DNA of 15,327 nt from Paraktedonobacter sp035294465 (GCA_035294465.1 DATGKW010000036.1:1-15327); one strand, 5' to 3'. Numbered from the stretch's first letter, positions 1 to 7,080 are shown. Translations and numbers: made by a program. The notes: generated by a model from the letters alone, not told the origin.

Positions 1-145
<145 letters not shown>

Positions 146-159
146 GTTCTATCTCAAGC

Positions 160-176
160 CTCCTCTCACCGAGGAG
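160..176 (-). other. Small hairpin just upstream of mature 16S
   Basis: CTCCTC and GAGGAG form a 6-bp stem around a 5-base loop, about 15 bases upstream of the inferred mature 16S end. It lies where rRNA processing stems are usually found, but the true RNase III stem would pair with sequence 3' of 16S, outside this window. The processing role is inference. Confidence 0.3.
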
Positions 177-424
177 ACTCGTCGCTGCTGTCAAGCGATC
201 CTCATGCTCTGCGTGCTCCCACCCGTCAGCGCGGGCGGAAGCCTGGCATGGGTTCGCAGATGTCTCAATACGCGGGCCGACTCGCCACCTCATCCTCGCG
301 AGGCACAAGCCCTCCCGCTTTGCTTGACAGGAACGGGGCACTCAGCGGGACTACGCGAGGCAGCCACGCACGCCAGGCTCCTCACCTGACGCTCCCGTCC
401 CAGTTCTGCTTTCCACTTCTCAAT

Positions 425-437
425 TGTTCAAGGTTCA
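425..437 (-). promoter_or_regulatory. boxA-like antitermination site in rRNA leader
   Basis: The minus strand reads TGAACCTTGAACA followed by ATTG. This matches about 10 of 13 positions of the boxA form TGTTCTTTGAACA recalled from bacterial rRNA leaders. It lies 9 bases downstream of the hairpin at 447-471, the boxB-then-boxA order of E. coli rrn leaders. NusB/NusE binding is inferred. Confidence 0.45.
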
Positions 438-446
438 CTCAACAAC

Positions 447-471
447 CAGTGGAGATCATCTTTCTCCACTG
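447..471 (-). other. boxB-like hairpin in rRNA leader
   Basis: CAGTGGAGA and TCTCCACTG form a perfect 9-bp stem with a 7-base loop. No T tract follows on either strand, so it is not an intrinsic terminator. Its place directly before the boxA-like site suggests a boxB role in rRNA antitermination; that is inference from position. Confidence 0.45.
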
Positions 472-535
472 AGTTAGCACAGAACGAGCAGATCCAGTAT
501 CTTCGCTACTTTCGCTCGTTTCCTTTAATAACTGT

Positions 536-564
536 ATTATTACACATCTGCAAAGGCTTGTCAA
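536..564 (-). promoter_or_regulatory. rRNA promoter P2 (sigma70 type)
   Basis: On the minus strand a perfect TTGACA (559-564) is followed after 17 bases by AATAAT (536-541); TAATAA with 16-base spacing is the alternative register. The predicted start is near 529. It shares the context CCTCTTGACAA with P1, suggesting tandem promoters of common origin. Confidence 0.65.
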
Positions 565-795
565 GAGGATACCAGAAATTCCTAAATTCCTCTTGCGACC
601 TCTCCAGACAACCATTTTATTTACAATGGGCGATCGGACGGACAAACCCCTTGTAAACTATCACGGATTACTGGAAAAGTGATCCCTACAGAGGTGCCAC
701 ATTAACGTGGCCTACAGCTCTCACACGAAAAAGGAAGAGACAGGAGCACCCATCCTAGCTAACGGGTGATTGTCTGTTTCGTTCGTAGCTCGCAT

Positions 796-824
796 ATTAT
801 GCCACTGCTCTAAAGTGTTGTCAA
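796..824 (-). promoter_or_regulatory. rRNA promoter P1 (sigma70 type)
   Basis: On the minus strand a perfect TTGACA (819-824) is separated by 17 bases from CATAAT (796-801), giving a predicted start near 789. The upstream DNA (about 830-870) is AT-rich on this strand and could act as an UP element. The promoter begins about 40 bases beyond the mnmE terminator, so the rRNA operon appears insulated from mnmE. Confidence 0.7.
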
Positions 825-863
825 GAGGTTTCGCTACGAATTTTCCCACTTTTATAAAATTCC

Positions 864-884
864 AAAAAATTGGTCGGGGCGACC
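864..884 (-). terminator. Intrinsic terminator of mnmE
   Basis: The minus strand has GGTCG-CCC-CGACC, then AA and six T. The 5-bp stem has a tight 3-base loop. Its first base is the last base of the mnmE TAG stop codon, so translation ends inside the hairpin. The T run also lies in the AT-rich segment upstream of rRNA promoter P1. Confidence 0.7.
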
Positions 885-2311
885 TATTTGCCAATGCAGA
901 ACTCGCTGAAGATGCGCTCAAGAAGATCTTCGTCGGCAGTCTCGCCGGTGACTTCACCAAGCGCGTCATACGCGGCGTCTAGATCAATCGAAACAAAATC
1001 AAGCGGCAGACCCTGTTCAAGCGCAAGCAGGGATGCGCGGAGGTGTTCAATAGCAGCTCGCAAGGCCGTTTGATGGCGGGCACTGGTGATCAAAGCCTCC
1101 TCGCCAAAGGAGGTGCGTCCCGTCAGCACAAGATTGGCCAGAGCCTCTTCCAAGTCATCAAGACCCTTTCCTGTCAACATTGAGGTGAAAACGCAGTTGA
1201 CCCCAGGCCAGAGCCGGTGGACCTCTTCCAGATCCAGTATATGCCCCCGGTCCACCTTATTAATCACGATCAACACAGCCCTCTGTCGCTCGTTATCGGC
1301 ACGCGGGCGAATCTCACCGCCGAAGCCCATGGCGCGCAGTTCGTCCGAAATCAGCCTGTCCTGCTCGCTCAAAGGTTCAGAGCTATCAAAGACCAGCAGC
1401 ACAACCTCTGATCCTTCGGCAGCGGTGCGGCTGCGCTGGACGCCAAGTTGCTCGACAGGATCATCGGTGGGAGTAATCCCTGCTGTATCAATCAGGTAGA
1501 GAGGAATGCCGCGCAGATTGGCGATTTCCTCCACAGTATCGCGCGTTGTGCCGGCAACTGGGGTCACAATCGCTCGTTCGGTGCGCAGCAGCGCATTCAG
1601 CAGGCTCGATTTGCCAACGTTAGGGCGTCCTATGATGGCCGTCCGCAAGCCCTGGCGATAGAGCCTCCCCTGCTCTGAGCCAGCCAGCAGGGTTGCAACC
1701 TTACGCTGAGCTACCTCAATCAGAGGTCGTAACTCATCCGGCTGGGGCGTAGGAATATCATCTTCGGGGAAATCAATGCTTGCCTCAATCTTAGCAATCA
1801 CTCCAAGAATCGCCTGCCGCGCGCTCTGCACCTCTTCTGAGATACGCCCTCGTAGTTGCTGCATAGCTAGGCGCTGCGCGGCCTCAGTTTGCGCGCTGAT
1901 CAGATCCATTACGGCCTCAGCTTGAGCCAGGTCCAGCCGCCCATTCAGAAAAGCGCGCAGGGTAAATTCCCCCGGATTTGCCAGCCGCGCCCCACCGGCC
2001 AACAACAGGCGCAGAATGCGTTGCAGCACGAGCTGCCCGCCGTGACCCTGAATCTCTACCACATCCTCGCGCGTATACGTGCGAGGCGCGCACATGAAAG
2101 CTACCAGTACTTCATCAACAACTTCCTGGGTCGCCGGATCTATGATATGACCGTAGGTCAGAACATGAGATGGCGGCAGGCCGCTCGCCTTGCCGGGATA
2201 TTTGAAGAGCAACCTGACAAGCGCAAAAGCTTCGGGTCCACTTACGCGAATTACACCAATCCCGCCCTGCCCTGGAGGCGTTGCGATGGCTGCAATTGTG
2301 TCGTTCTGCAT
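884..2311 (-). CDS. mnmE: tRNA uridine-5-carboxymethylaminomethyl modification GTPase MnmE
   Basis: MnmE is a GTPase that works with MnmG in the cytoplasm to modify the wobble uridine (U34) of certain tRNAs, using a folate-derived one-carbon unit. From the chosen ATG the protein is 475 aa, close to the family's usual length. The N-terminal domain opens with DTIAAIATPPGQGGIGVIRV. The G domain, inserted in a helical domain, shows P-loop GRPNVGKSS (about 228-236), TTRDT (about 255), DTAG (about 275) and NKVD (about 351). The C-terminus ends in the diagnostic C-I-G-K with the catalytic Cys. A GTG eight codons upstream (2335) is open, but it lies within the apparent promoter spacer and lacks a well-spaced ribosome site. 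The ATG at 2311 also matches the usual family start. fdhD ends 63 bases upstream on the same strand. Confidence 0.97.
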   Translation of the reverse strand: MQNDTIAAIATPPGQGGIGVIRVSGPEAFALVRLLFKYPGKASGLPPSHVLTYGHIIDPATQEVVDEVLVAFMCAPRTYTREDVVEIQGHGGQLVLQRILRLLLAGGARLANPGEFTLRAFLNGRLDLAQAEAVMDLISAQTEAAQRLAMQQLRGRISEEVQSARQAILGVIAKIEASIDFPEDDIPTPQPDELRPLIEVAQRKVATLLAGSEQGRLYRQGLRTAIIGRPNVGKSSLLNALLRTERAIVTPVAGTTRDTVEEIANLRGIPLYLIDTAGITPTDDPVEQLGVQRSRTAAEGSEVVLLVFDSSEPLSEQDRLISDELRAMGFGGEIRPRADNERQRAVLIVINKVDRGHILDLEEVHRLWPGVNCVFTSMLTGKGLDDLEEALANLVLTGRTSFGEEALITSARHQTALRAAIEHLRASLLALEQGLPLDFVSIDLDAAYDALGEVTGETADEDLLERIFSEFCIGK

Positions 2312-2320
2312 AACAGGTCT

Positions 2321-2349
2321 ATTATAGTCTGGCACTCCCCTACATTCAA
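2321..2349 (-). promoter_or_regulatory. mnmE promoter; implies leaderless or near-leaderless mRNA
   Basis: The minus strand shows TTGAAT (2344-2349), a 17-base spacer, then a perfect TATAAT (2321-2326). The predicted start is near 2314, three bases before the mnmE ATG. No Shine-Dalgarno sequence can then be present in the mRNA. The promoter lies in the fdhD-mnmE gap, so mnmE can be expressed independently of fdhD. Confidence 0.6.
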
Positions 2350-2374
2350 GGCAACGACACGCCTGTTCTCCCCG

Positions 2375-3256
2375 CTATGAATGGACGGAGCTTTCTGAAC
2401 CGTTTTCTGTGATGCGCTCTGGATGGGTATAGACATTCATAGTTCGTCCGCGCAAAAAGCCTATCAGGGTAATTCCGCCCTGCTCAGCCAGCTCAACGGC
2501 CAGGCTTGATGGAGCGGAGATGGCGGCGATACAGGGAATACGCGCGCGCAGGGCTTTCTGGATGATCTCAAATGAGGTGCGCCCGCTGACCAGCAGAATA
2601 GAGCGAGAATAGGGCAGCGTTGCGTGCAACACCCCATGGCCGATAAGCTTATCGACAGCATTATGTCGCCCCACGTCCTCGCGCAGCAAGAGAAGCTCTC
2701 CTCGCACGTTGAACAGCCCAGCCGCATGCAGACCGCCGGTGTGAGTAAAGACGGCTTGAGCTTCGCGCAGGCGCGCGGGCAGTTCATACAGGCATACAGC
2801 AGGCACGCGAAAATGAGACGCGTCCTCCATTAGCGGCTCGCTGGCAGACAGAACGGCAGCAATGCTATCTTTGCCGCACAGGCCGCAGCTAGCCGAAACC
2901 GCGAAATGGCGCTGGAAAGCACTCGTGGCCGCTTCGCTCATCGACTGCTCGCGCAGAGTCACCTCGACCACGTTAGCCTGTGGCAGACCATCATCGTCAC
3001 AGGCCGGGCGCACCTCCAGGATTTCTCCTGCGTCCTGGATCACCCCTTCGCTCAGCAAAAAGCCCGCCGCCAGTTCGTCATCGTAGCCAGGCGTGCGCAT
3101 AATTACGGCCAGGCTGTGTCCGCCCAGGCGAATCTCAAGCGGCTCTTCAACGGTAAGATGCTCTTCGCGCTGACCCCATTCATCATCCTGCCAGCGCGTC
3201 ACATACGTACTCATCACGTGTTCAGGATCAAGCGATGAACGCCAGAAGCCGGTCAT
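2375..3256 (-). CDS. fdhD: Formate dehydrogenase accessory sulfurtransferase FdhD
   Basis: FdhD transfers sulfur from a cysteine desulfurase to the Mo/W-bis-PGD cofactor, which activates formate dehydrogenases in the cytoplasm. The 293-aa protein has the family's CGLCG motif with Cys about 124 and 127 (the sulfur-relay cysteines). It also has HTGGLHAAG, EDVGRHNAVDKLIG and SGRTSFEI, all hallmarks of FdhD. The ATG start overlaps the TGA of the upstream 94-aa gene as ATGA, suggesting translational coupling; AGGAG lies 12 bases before the start and AAAGGA abuts it. A second Met at residue 15 has no better ribosome site. No formate dehydrogenase gene lies in the window, so its client is elsewhere. 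Confidence 0.95.
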   Translation of the reverse strand: MTGFWRSSLDPEHVMSTYVTRWQDDEWGQREEHLTVEEPLEIRLGGHSLAVIMRTPGYDDELAAGFLLSEGVIQDAGEILEVRPACDDDGLPQANVVEVTLREQSMSEAATSAFQRHFAVSASCGLCGKDSIAAVLSASEPLMEDASHFRVPAVCLYELPARLREAQAVFTHTGGLHAAGLFNVRGELLLLREDVGRHNAVDKLIGHGVLHATLPYSRSILLVSGRTSFEIIQKALRARIPCIAAISAPSSLAVELAEQGGITLIGFLRGRTMNVYTHPERITENGSESSVHS

Positions 3257-3537
3257 TCCTTTCTATTTCTCCTGTGCGGCTCATACATTGGTATAGCCCG
3301 CATACTGCCGGTTGTGCGCGCGGGTGCCAGATCTGGCGGCTGCAAGCGTTGTCGTTTGAAGTAATATTTGCACAGACCCGGCCTGATGGGATCTGGCGGT
3401 TCAATCGCGACCAGACCCCAACCCTTCTGCTCTAACCACTCCCAGGCTTCGTACTCTTCGTCGAAATCCACCACAACATCGCCCATGACGCGAAAAACCA
3501 TCGTCCCCAAAAGGTAAACGTGTTCCCAGTGTACCAT
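3253..3537 (-). CDS. Conserved-looking small protein of unknown function, coupled to fdhD
   Basis: This 94-aa frame is not recognised. It is rich in aromatic residues and acidic in its first half (a DFDEEYEAWEWLE stretch), then has KGWGLVAIEPPDP and a basic, proline-containing tail ending in RRNRKE. It has no signal peptide or membrane segment. The start at 3537 is chosen because GGAGG sits 7 bases upstream; an earlier in-frame ATG (3564) lacks such a site. Its stop overlaps the fdhD start (ATGA), the best argument that it is a real gene. A role alongside FdhD or a metal-cofactor enzyme is only guilt by association. Confidence 0.7.
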   Translation of the reverse strand: MVHWEHVYLLGTMVFRVMGDVVVDFDEEYEAWEWLEQKGWGLVAIEPPDPIRPGLCKYYFKRQRLQPPDLAPARTTGSMRAIPMYEPHRRNRKE

Positions 3538-3593
3538 AATGCTTCCTCCATCCATTAGAGCCAATATTCACTCAGAATCAACGCCTATCTATG

Positions 3594-3599
3594 ATTATA
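3594..3599 (-). promoter_or_regulatory. Candidate -10 element for the small gene/fdhD operon
   Basis: A perfect TATAAT lies on the minus strand 56 bases before the start of the 94-aa gene. No good -35 sits 16-18 bases upstream (the 17-base position reads ATGAAA), so the promoter may be weak or need an activator. Confidence 0.35.
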
Positions 3600-3694
3600 T
3601 TGAGGATACGTGATTTTTTCATGCGTGCTCTTGCCAAACAAACGGTACACTGGATCGCTCTGCCCGCAATTTTCTGTCTTTGCGATGCCATTAC

Positions 3695-3734
3695 AAAAAG
3701 TGCCCCGGCCGCTTGCAACAAGCCTTCGGGGCAC
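3695..3734 (-). terminator. Strong intrinsic terminator facing minus, no gene upstream
   Basis: Arms GTGCCCCG (3700-3707) and CGGGGCAC (3727-3734) pair perfectly. Inside them GCTTG-CAA-CAAGC pairs again after a 3/3 internal loop. On the minus strand the hairpin is followed by five T. It points toward the small gene/fdhD operon and ends transcripts before that operon's -10. No minus-strand gene precedes it, so it may end an antisense or small RNA starting in or before the fur promoter region. Confidence 0.6.
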
Positions 3735-3852
3735 GAAAGAGCAGGTGTTTCAACGGCAGACAATTCTTGCAAGGGTGCGACGCGGAGCAATCCAGGAACA
3801 GGAAAAAGAAAAGATCGCCACGCTATCAAATTCCTTTTCGGGTCATGGCCAA

Positions 3853-3881
3853 TTGACGCCCTTTGCAGGCAATGATAGGAT
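3853..3881 (+). promoter_or_regulatory. Promoter of the Fur-family regulator
   Basis: TTGACG (3853-3858), a 17-base spacer and TAGGAT (3876-3881) match a sigma70 promoter with a start near 3888. That gives a 5' leader of about 33 nt ending in AGGGGA six bases before the ATG. The spacer end and -10 (AATGATAGGATA) are weakly reminiscent of Fur-family boxes, so autoregulation is possible but not shown. Confidence 0.6.
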
Positions 3882-3920
3882 AGGCAAAACAGATCCACAG
3901 AGATAAACAGGGGAAGAGGG

Positions 3921-4361
3921 ATGCATCAGTACGTCAACGCCGGCAACGAACTCTTACGCAAACGGGGCTACCGGCTCACTCCACAGCGCTTTATGATTAT
4001 GAGCGTCATTCAAGAAGCCAGAGAACATTTGAGCGTTGAGCAGATTGCCGAACGGGTGCAGGAGCGCAATCCCTACGTCAGCCTGTCTACCGTCTATCGC
4101 ACCCTGGAGCTTCTGCGCGAACTGGGCCTGGTCCGCGAACATCACCTGCCCGGCGAGCAGCCGCGCTACGAAATCGCTGAGGGAAGAACCCATCATCATC
4201 TTGTCTGCCGGGGGTGCCACATTATCATTCATCTGGATCAAGAACTCCTGGGCAATCTCCCCGAAAAGCTCCAGGAAGAATACCACTTTCACGGACTGAC
4301 CCTCGACCTCATGGTCACAGGATACTGCCCCGCTTGTTGGGACGCTATGCAACGGCGTTAA
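3921..4361 (+). CDS. Fur-family metal-responsive transcriptional regulator (Fur/Zur/PerR type)
   Basis: This 146-aa protein has the usual Fur-family length and order. An N-terminal winged helix begins KRGYRLTPQR and carries the recognition helix around SLSTVYRTLELL (about 54-65). A C-terminal dimerisation and metal domain follows with HHHLVCRGC (about 91-99) and CPAC (136-139). The two CxxC pairs are the structural zinc site of many family members. Such proteins repress iron, zinc or peroxide-stress genes when metal is bound. Residues seen here do not settle which metal is sensed, so no gene symbol is given. The ATG is supported by AGGGGA six bases upstream. The gene runs toward the glycosyltransferase gene, with only 30 bases between the two stops. 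Confidence 0.93.
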   Translation: MHQYVNAGNELLRKRGYRLTPQRFMIMSVIQEAREHLSVEQIAERVQERNPYVSLSTVYRTLELLRELGLVREHHLPGEQPRYEIAEGRTHHHLVCRGCHIIIHLDQELLGNLPEKLQEEYHFHGLTLDLMVTGYCPACWDAMQRR

Positions 4362-4374
4362 GGGTGTGAACGCC
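4354..4374. other. Hairpin between convergent fur and glycosyltransferase genes
   Basis: GGCGTT and AACGCC form a 6-bp stem with a 9-base loop; the left arm includes the first base of the fur stop codon. There is no T tract on either strand, so at best it is a weak bidirectional transcription end. Confidence 0.35.
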
Positions 4375-4391
4375 TATCGCGCTTGCCCCCG

Positions 4392-6533
4392 TCAGTGGCC
4401 AAGCAGCTCGCGGTAGATTTGAATCAGACTGCCGGCGTACTTACTCCAACTTTGCCGGGCATCAAGCGCGGCAAACTCTTCTTCTTGCAAAGCGAAAGTC
4501 ATTTGCTGCACCTTCACCATAGCCTCAGCCAGCGATTCGCGGCTGGCCGGCACATAGGGAACGCTTACGCGTGGTGGCAGCATTCCTCTAAAACGCGGTA
4601 GATCAGGCGCGATCACAAAGCGTTCATAAGACAGAGCTACAGCCGCGCTCTCTAACGAGCCAGCAGTGTGGACGTTAAGATGGGGCTGCACCTGCGCATT
4701 GCAAGCGCCCATGTACAGGGGCAAATCACTCTCCTTGAATGCTTCCGATTGGTGATGTACATGCGAATCGCGGGCGATAAGCCGTAAAATGCGCGAGGAT
4801 ACTTCGCAATCGACCGGATTTCCTACTAAAAGGAGATAAGCGCCCGGCACGCTTTCATCGCTTCTACTGCCCTGGGTGAGCAAATAGAACGCTTCCAGCA
4901 AAAAAATTATCTCGCTCTCAGTATGCAGGTGAGCCAGACAGAGGTAGACAAAAGTAGCCGCAGATGGCAGACCAATGCGCTGATGCGCCTCGTCTCTGGG
5001 AAGCGCGGACGGATAATACCCCCGAAAACCCGGCTGAGGCAAAGTACGCACGCGCCTGCGCAGGCGGCGCTCGCGGTAGAGCTGGTTTGGCTGTTTCGTC
5101 GAGCAGAGAATAGCGTGGCTGGCATGTAATAGCTTGCGCTCAAATACGCGACGCTCGCGAAAACGCGAGCCGCGCACACTCTGCCACACGCCGCCATTAT
5201 CTGTCACGACAATGCGCAGTCCCCAACGCCGGGCCAGCCAGAGCCGAAAACGCAAACGCTGGCTCTCACTACGCGTCAATTCTAATGCGCCTGGACGGTA
5301 AAAATGCAGAATACCCACTGCATGCTCGCGATACCGCCGATGCTGCCAGAGCCAGCGCAACGAGATCTCCGGCTGGCCAGTAAGGTAACGCACCTCTTGC
5401 TTCTCCAGCTCGCTTACCAGCAGATCGCGCGAAACATCGGGGATAGAAGCGTATATCAGGCAGATCGCGGGTATATCCAGATCGGAAGGAACATGCTCTA
5501 AATACATCAGGTGTTGAATGAGACGCCCCCAACTATGAGATCGTTCCATCGCAGCCAGCAGGTGTTCGGTCGTAGGCCGACCAACCAGACGAATCAACGG
5601 GCCTTCCAGAAGCAGGCAGCGAGCAAAATGGCCCAGTTCCTGCAATACTTCATGCCAAGTAGCCCGCACGCACTCTCTACGTGTATGCAGATATTCCAGC
5701 ATAACTTCATAGCGTCCCTGCCAGTAGGCTCGTCCCACAAAAAAAGCCGGGCGCAGGCGCACAGAGGTCGCGCGATGCATTACCAGCGCTTGCGGCTCAT
5801 ACCAGAGCGCGTACCCTTTCTCGTGCAAACGATAACAGAGGTCGGCAATTTCAACGCTTGACGGCAAATTGACGCGCCTGCTCAAGAATGGGGAGAAAAA
5901 GTTGATGGCGTGCAGAACATCACGCTTCACAGAGAAAGCGCAGCTCGCAAAAACATCGCCGGGTGCCAGTTGACTGCGCTCTGGGAGAGGCGAGAAACGC
6001 CCTAACACATCGAGCAATTCCGCGATCATCCAATGCGGGCACGGCATATCCCAATGCATCTCAACGCGCATGCCAATCGCATCAGCCCTCGTCTCCTCAT
6101 AAGCCTGCCAGAGATGTTCCAGCATACGAGGATCAACCAGCGTATCATCATCCAGGAACACCACAATCTCACCGGTCGAAGCCAGCAGGCCCGTATTGCG
6201 AGCGTAAGCCAGGCCATTTTTTGGTTCAGAAAGGCAGCGCACGCGCCGGTTTTCTTCACCCTCCTGCCCCGACTCGCCGATGGCCAGATATGAGTTCAGC
6301 GCGCTCAACGTTCCATCTTGCGAGCCATTATCAACGACAATGATCTCGAAATCCTGAGATGGGAACGTTTGGCGACGCAGCGTAGCCAGAGCAGCCAGCA
6401 CAAAATTTCGGCGATTGTAGGTGCAGAGAATGACACTGAAACGCGGCGGGCGCGTCCCGCGCGTCTCCTCTTTTTTCTTCTCCCGCCCGACTGTCTCTCG
6501 TCTGACCGTCTGTGTACGCCGTCGGAGAGCCAT
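4392..6533 (-). CDS. Two-domain glycosyltransferase (GT2 fused to a GT4-like domain)
   Basis: A 713-aa cytoplasmic or membrane-associated glycosyltransferase. After a basic, low-complexity N-terminus of about 30 residues, a GT-A domain begins FSVILCTYNRRNF. It continues with IIVVDNGSQDGT and the DXD-type metal/nucleotide-sugar motif FLDDDT (about 127-131), typical of family GT2. From about residue 390 the protein looks like a GT-B fold. It has a GILHFYRPGALEL stretch, then near the C-terminus VHTAGSLESAAVALSYERFVIAPDLPRFRG, resembling the donor-binding half of GT4 enzymes. Two sequential sugar transfers in surface polysaccharide or glycolipid synthesis is the natural inference; substrates cannot be told. 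GGAGG lies 7 bases before the ATG. There are no membrane spans. Confidence 0.85.
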   Translation of the reverse strand: MALRRRTQTVRRETVGREKKKEETRGTRPPRFSVILCTYNRRNFVLAALATLRRQTFPSQDFEIIVVDNGSQDGTLSALNSYLAIGESGQEGEENRRVRCLSEPKNGLAYARNTGLLASTGEIVVFLDDDTLVDPRMLEHLWQAYEETRADAIGMRVEMHWDMPCPHWMIAELLDVLGRFSPLPERSQLAPGDVFASCAFSVKRDVLHAINFFSPFLSRRVNLPSSVEIADLCYRLHEKGYALWYEPQALVMHRATSVRLRPAFFVGRAYWQGRYEVMLEYLHTRRECVRATWHEVLQELGHFARCLLLEGPLIRLVGRPTTEHLLAAMERSHSWGRLIQHLMYLEHVPSDLDIPAICLIYASIPDVSRDLLVSELEKQEVRYLTGQPEISLRWLWQHRRYREHAVGILHFYRPGALELTRSESQRLRFRLWLARRWGLRIVVTDNGGVWQSVRGSRFRERRVFERKLLHASHAILCSTKQPNQLYRERRLRRRVRTLPQPGFRGYYPSALPRDEAHQRIGLPSAATFVYLCLAHLHTESEIIFLLEAFYLLTQGSRSDESVPGAYLLLVGNPVDCEVSSRILRLIARDSHVHHQSEAFKESDLPLYMGACNAQVQPHLNVHTAGSLESAAVALSYERFVIAPDLPRFRGMLPPRVSVPYVPASRESLAEAMVKVQQMTFALQEEEFAALDARQSWSKYAGSLIQIYRELLGH

Positions 6534-6595
6534 ATGCTATCCTCCCTCACTAAAATCTGTCACGAGCGTTTTTTAATTCTCCCCAGAGGGTGAGA

Positions 6596-6621
6596 GAATA
6601 AAAGGAAGCGTTAGCCGCTTC
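6596..6621 (-). terminator. Terminator-like hairpin upstream of the glycosyltransferase gene
   Basis: On the minus strand GAAGCG-GCTAA-CGCTTC (perfect 6-bp stem, 5-base loop) is followed by CTTTTATT. It would end a minus-strand transcript about 65 bases before the glycosyltransferase start. No protein gene lies behind it, so it could serve a small RNA, an attenuated leader or insulation. Confidence 0.4.
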
Positions 6622-6900
6622 GGAAACGTTTCTCGCTTCTGCGCAAAAAGAGCCTCCTGAATATCACTACTGGCATGGGAAACCGGAAAGTGCCTATGAC
6701 TCCCGGCGATAACAACCCGTACACATGCTGAAGCAGAGCGCACGAATACTCCTGGACCTGGCACCATCGCCGGCTCTGGGAGCACCTCGCCACTCCACTG
6801 CATACACCACTGTTCTTCTCCCACAACCACACCTCACCTCCACTGCCCAGCAGAGAGAAGCCCTCGCTTTCTACTCACTATATACTATGCCACGCTCATG

Positions 6901-7080
6901 CAAATTGAGATATCTTTTTTTGTTGTATAATAAACTTTATATTTATATATCAAATACATAAAATACTTATTTAAACGTCAAATTATCTATAATCATATAA
7001 GTTATATAAGCCAACATATACATTAGACTCTTTTATATTGTTAAAAAGTTAAAAATCATAAAATATGTGTAATTCTCAAC
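6901..7080. other. Extreme AT-rich island
   Basis: By hand count only about 32 of 180 bases are G or C (roughly 18%), far below the rest of the window. Several TATAAT-like hexamers occur: TATAAT at 6926 and 6988 on plus, and on minus TTGATA (6948-6953) with TATACA (6924-6929) at 18-base spacing. It may be a regulatory segment for the flanking genes, a site of easy DNA unwinding or foreign DNA. No DnaA box was recognised. Confidence 0.75.

Larger units (their letters stand above)
146..788 (-). other. Long 16S rRNA leader / upstream control region
   Basis: This gap of about 640 bases between the 16S 5' end and the upstream promoter holds no credible protein; open frames here are short and unlike known families. 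It carries, in transcription order, promoter P1 (just upstream), promoter P2, a 9-bp hairpin, a boxA-like site and a small hairpin near the 16S end (arms 160-165 and 171-176). Transcripts from P1 would have a leader of about 640 nt and those from P2 about 380 nt. No tRNA or 5S gene was recognised. Confidence 0.6.
3538..3920. other. Divergent intergenic region between the fdhD operon and fur
   Basis: This 383-base gap separates the minus-strand small gene/fdhD pair from the plus-strand fur gene. It holds a candidate -10 for the former, a sigma70 promoter for the latter and a long hairpin with a minus-facing T tract. Open frames here run straight through the hairpin, lack convincing ribosome sites and resemble no family, so none is called. 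Confidence 0.6.

Noticed and set aside
3578..3906. Frames of 94-106 aa on both strands between the fdhD operon and fur
   Set aside because: They run through the strong hairpin and the fur promoter, lack good ribosome sites and have no recognisable motifs.
6573..6832. Minus-strand frames of 73 and 85 aa with GGAGG before GTG starts
   Set aside because: The ribosome-site-like text is suggestive, but one frame stops in the loop of the terminator-like hairpin and the other reads through it; neither resembles a known protein, so evidence is too thin to call a gene.
6901..7080. AT-rich island as a replication origin
   Set aside because: No DnaA-box cluster (TTATNCACA) was seen and no dnaA, dnaN or parA/parB-type gene is nearby.
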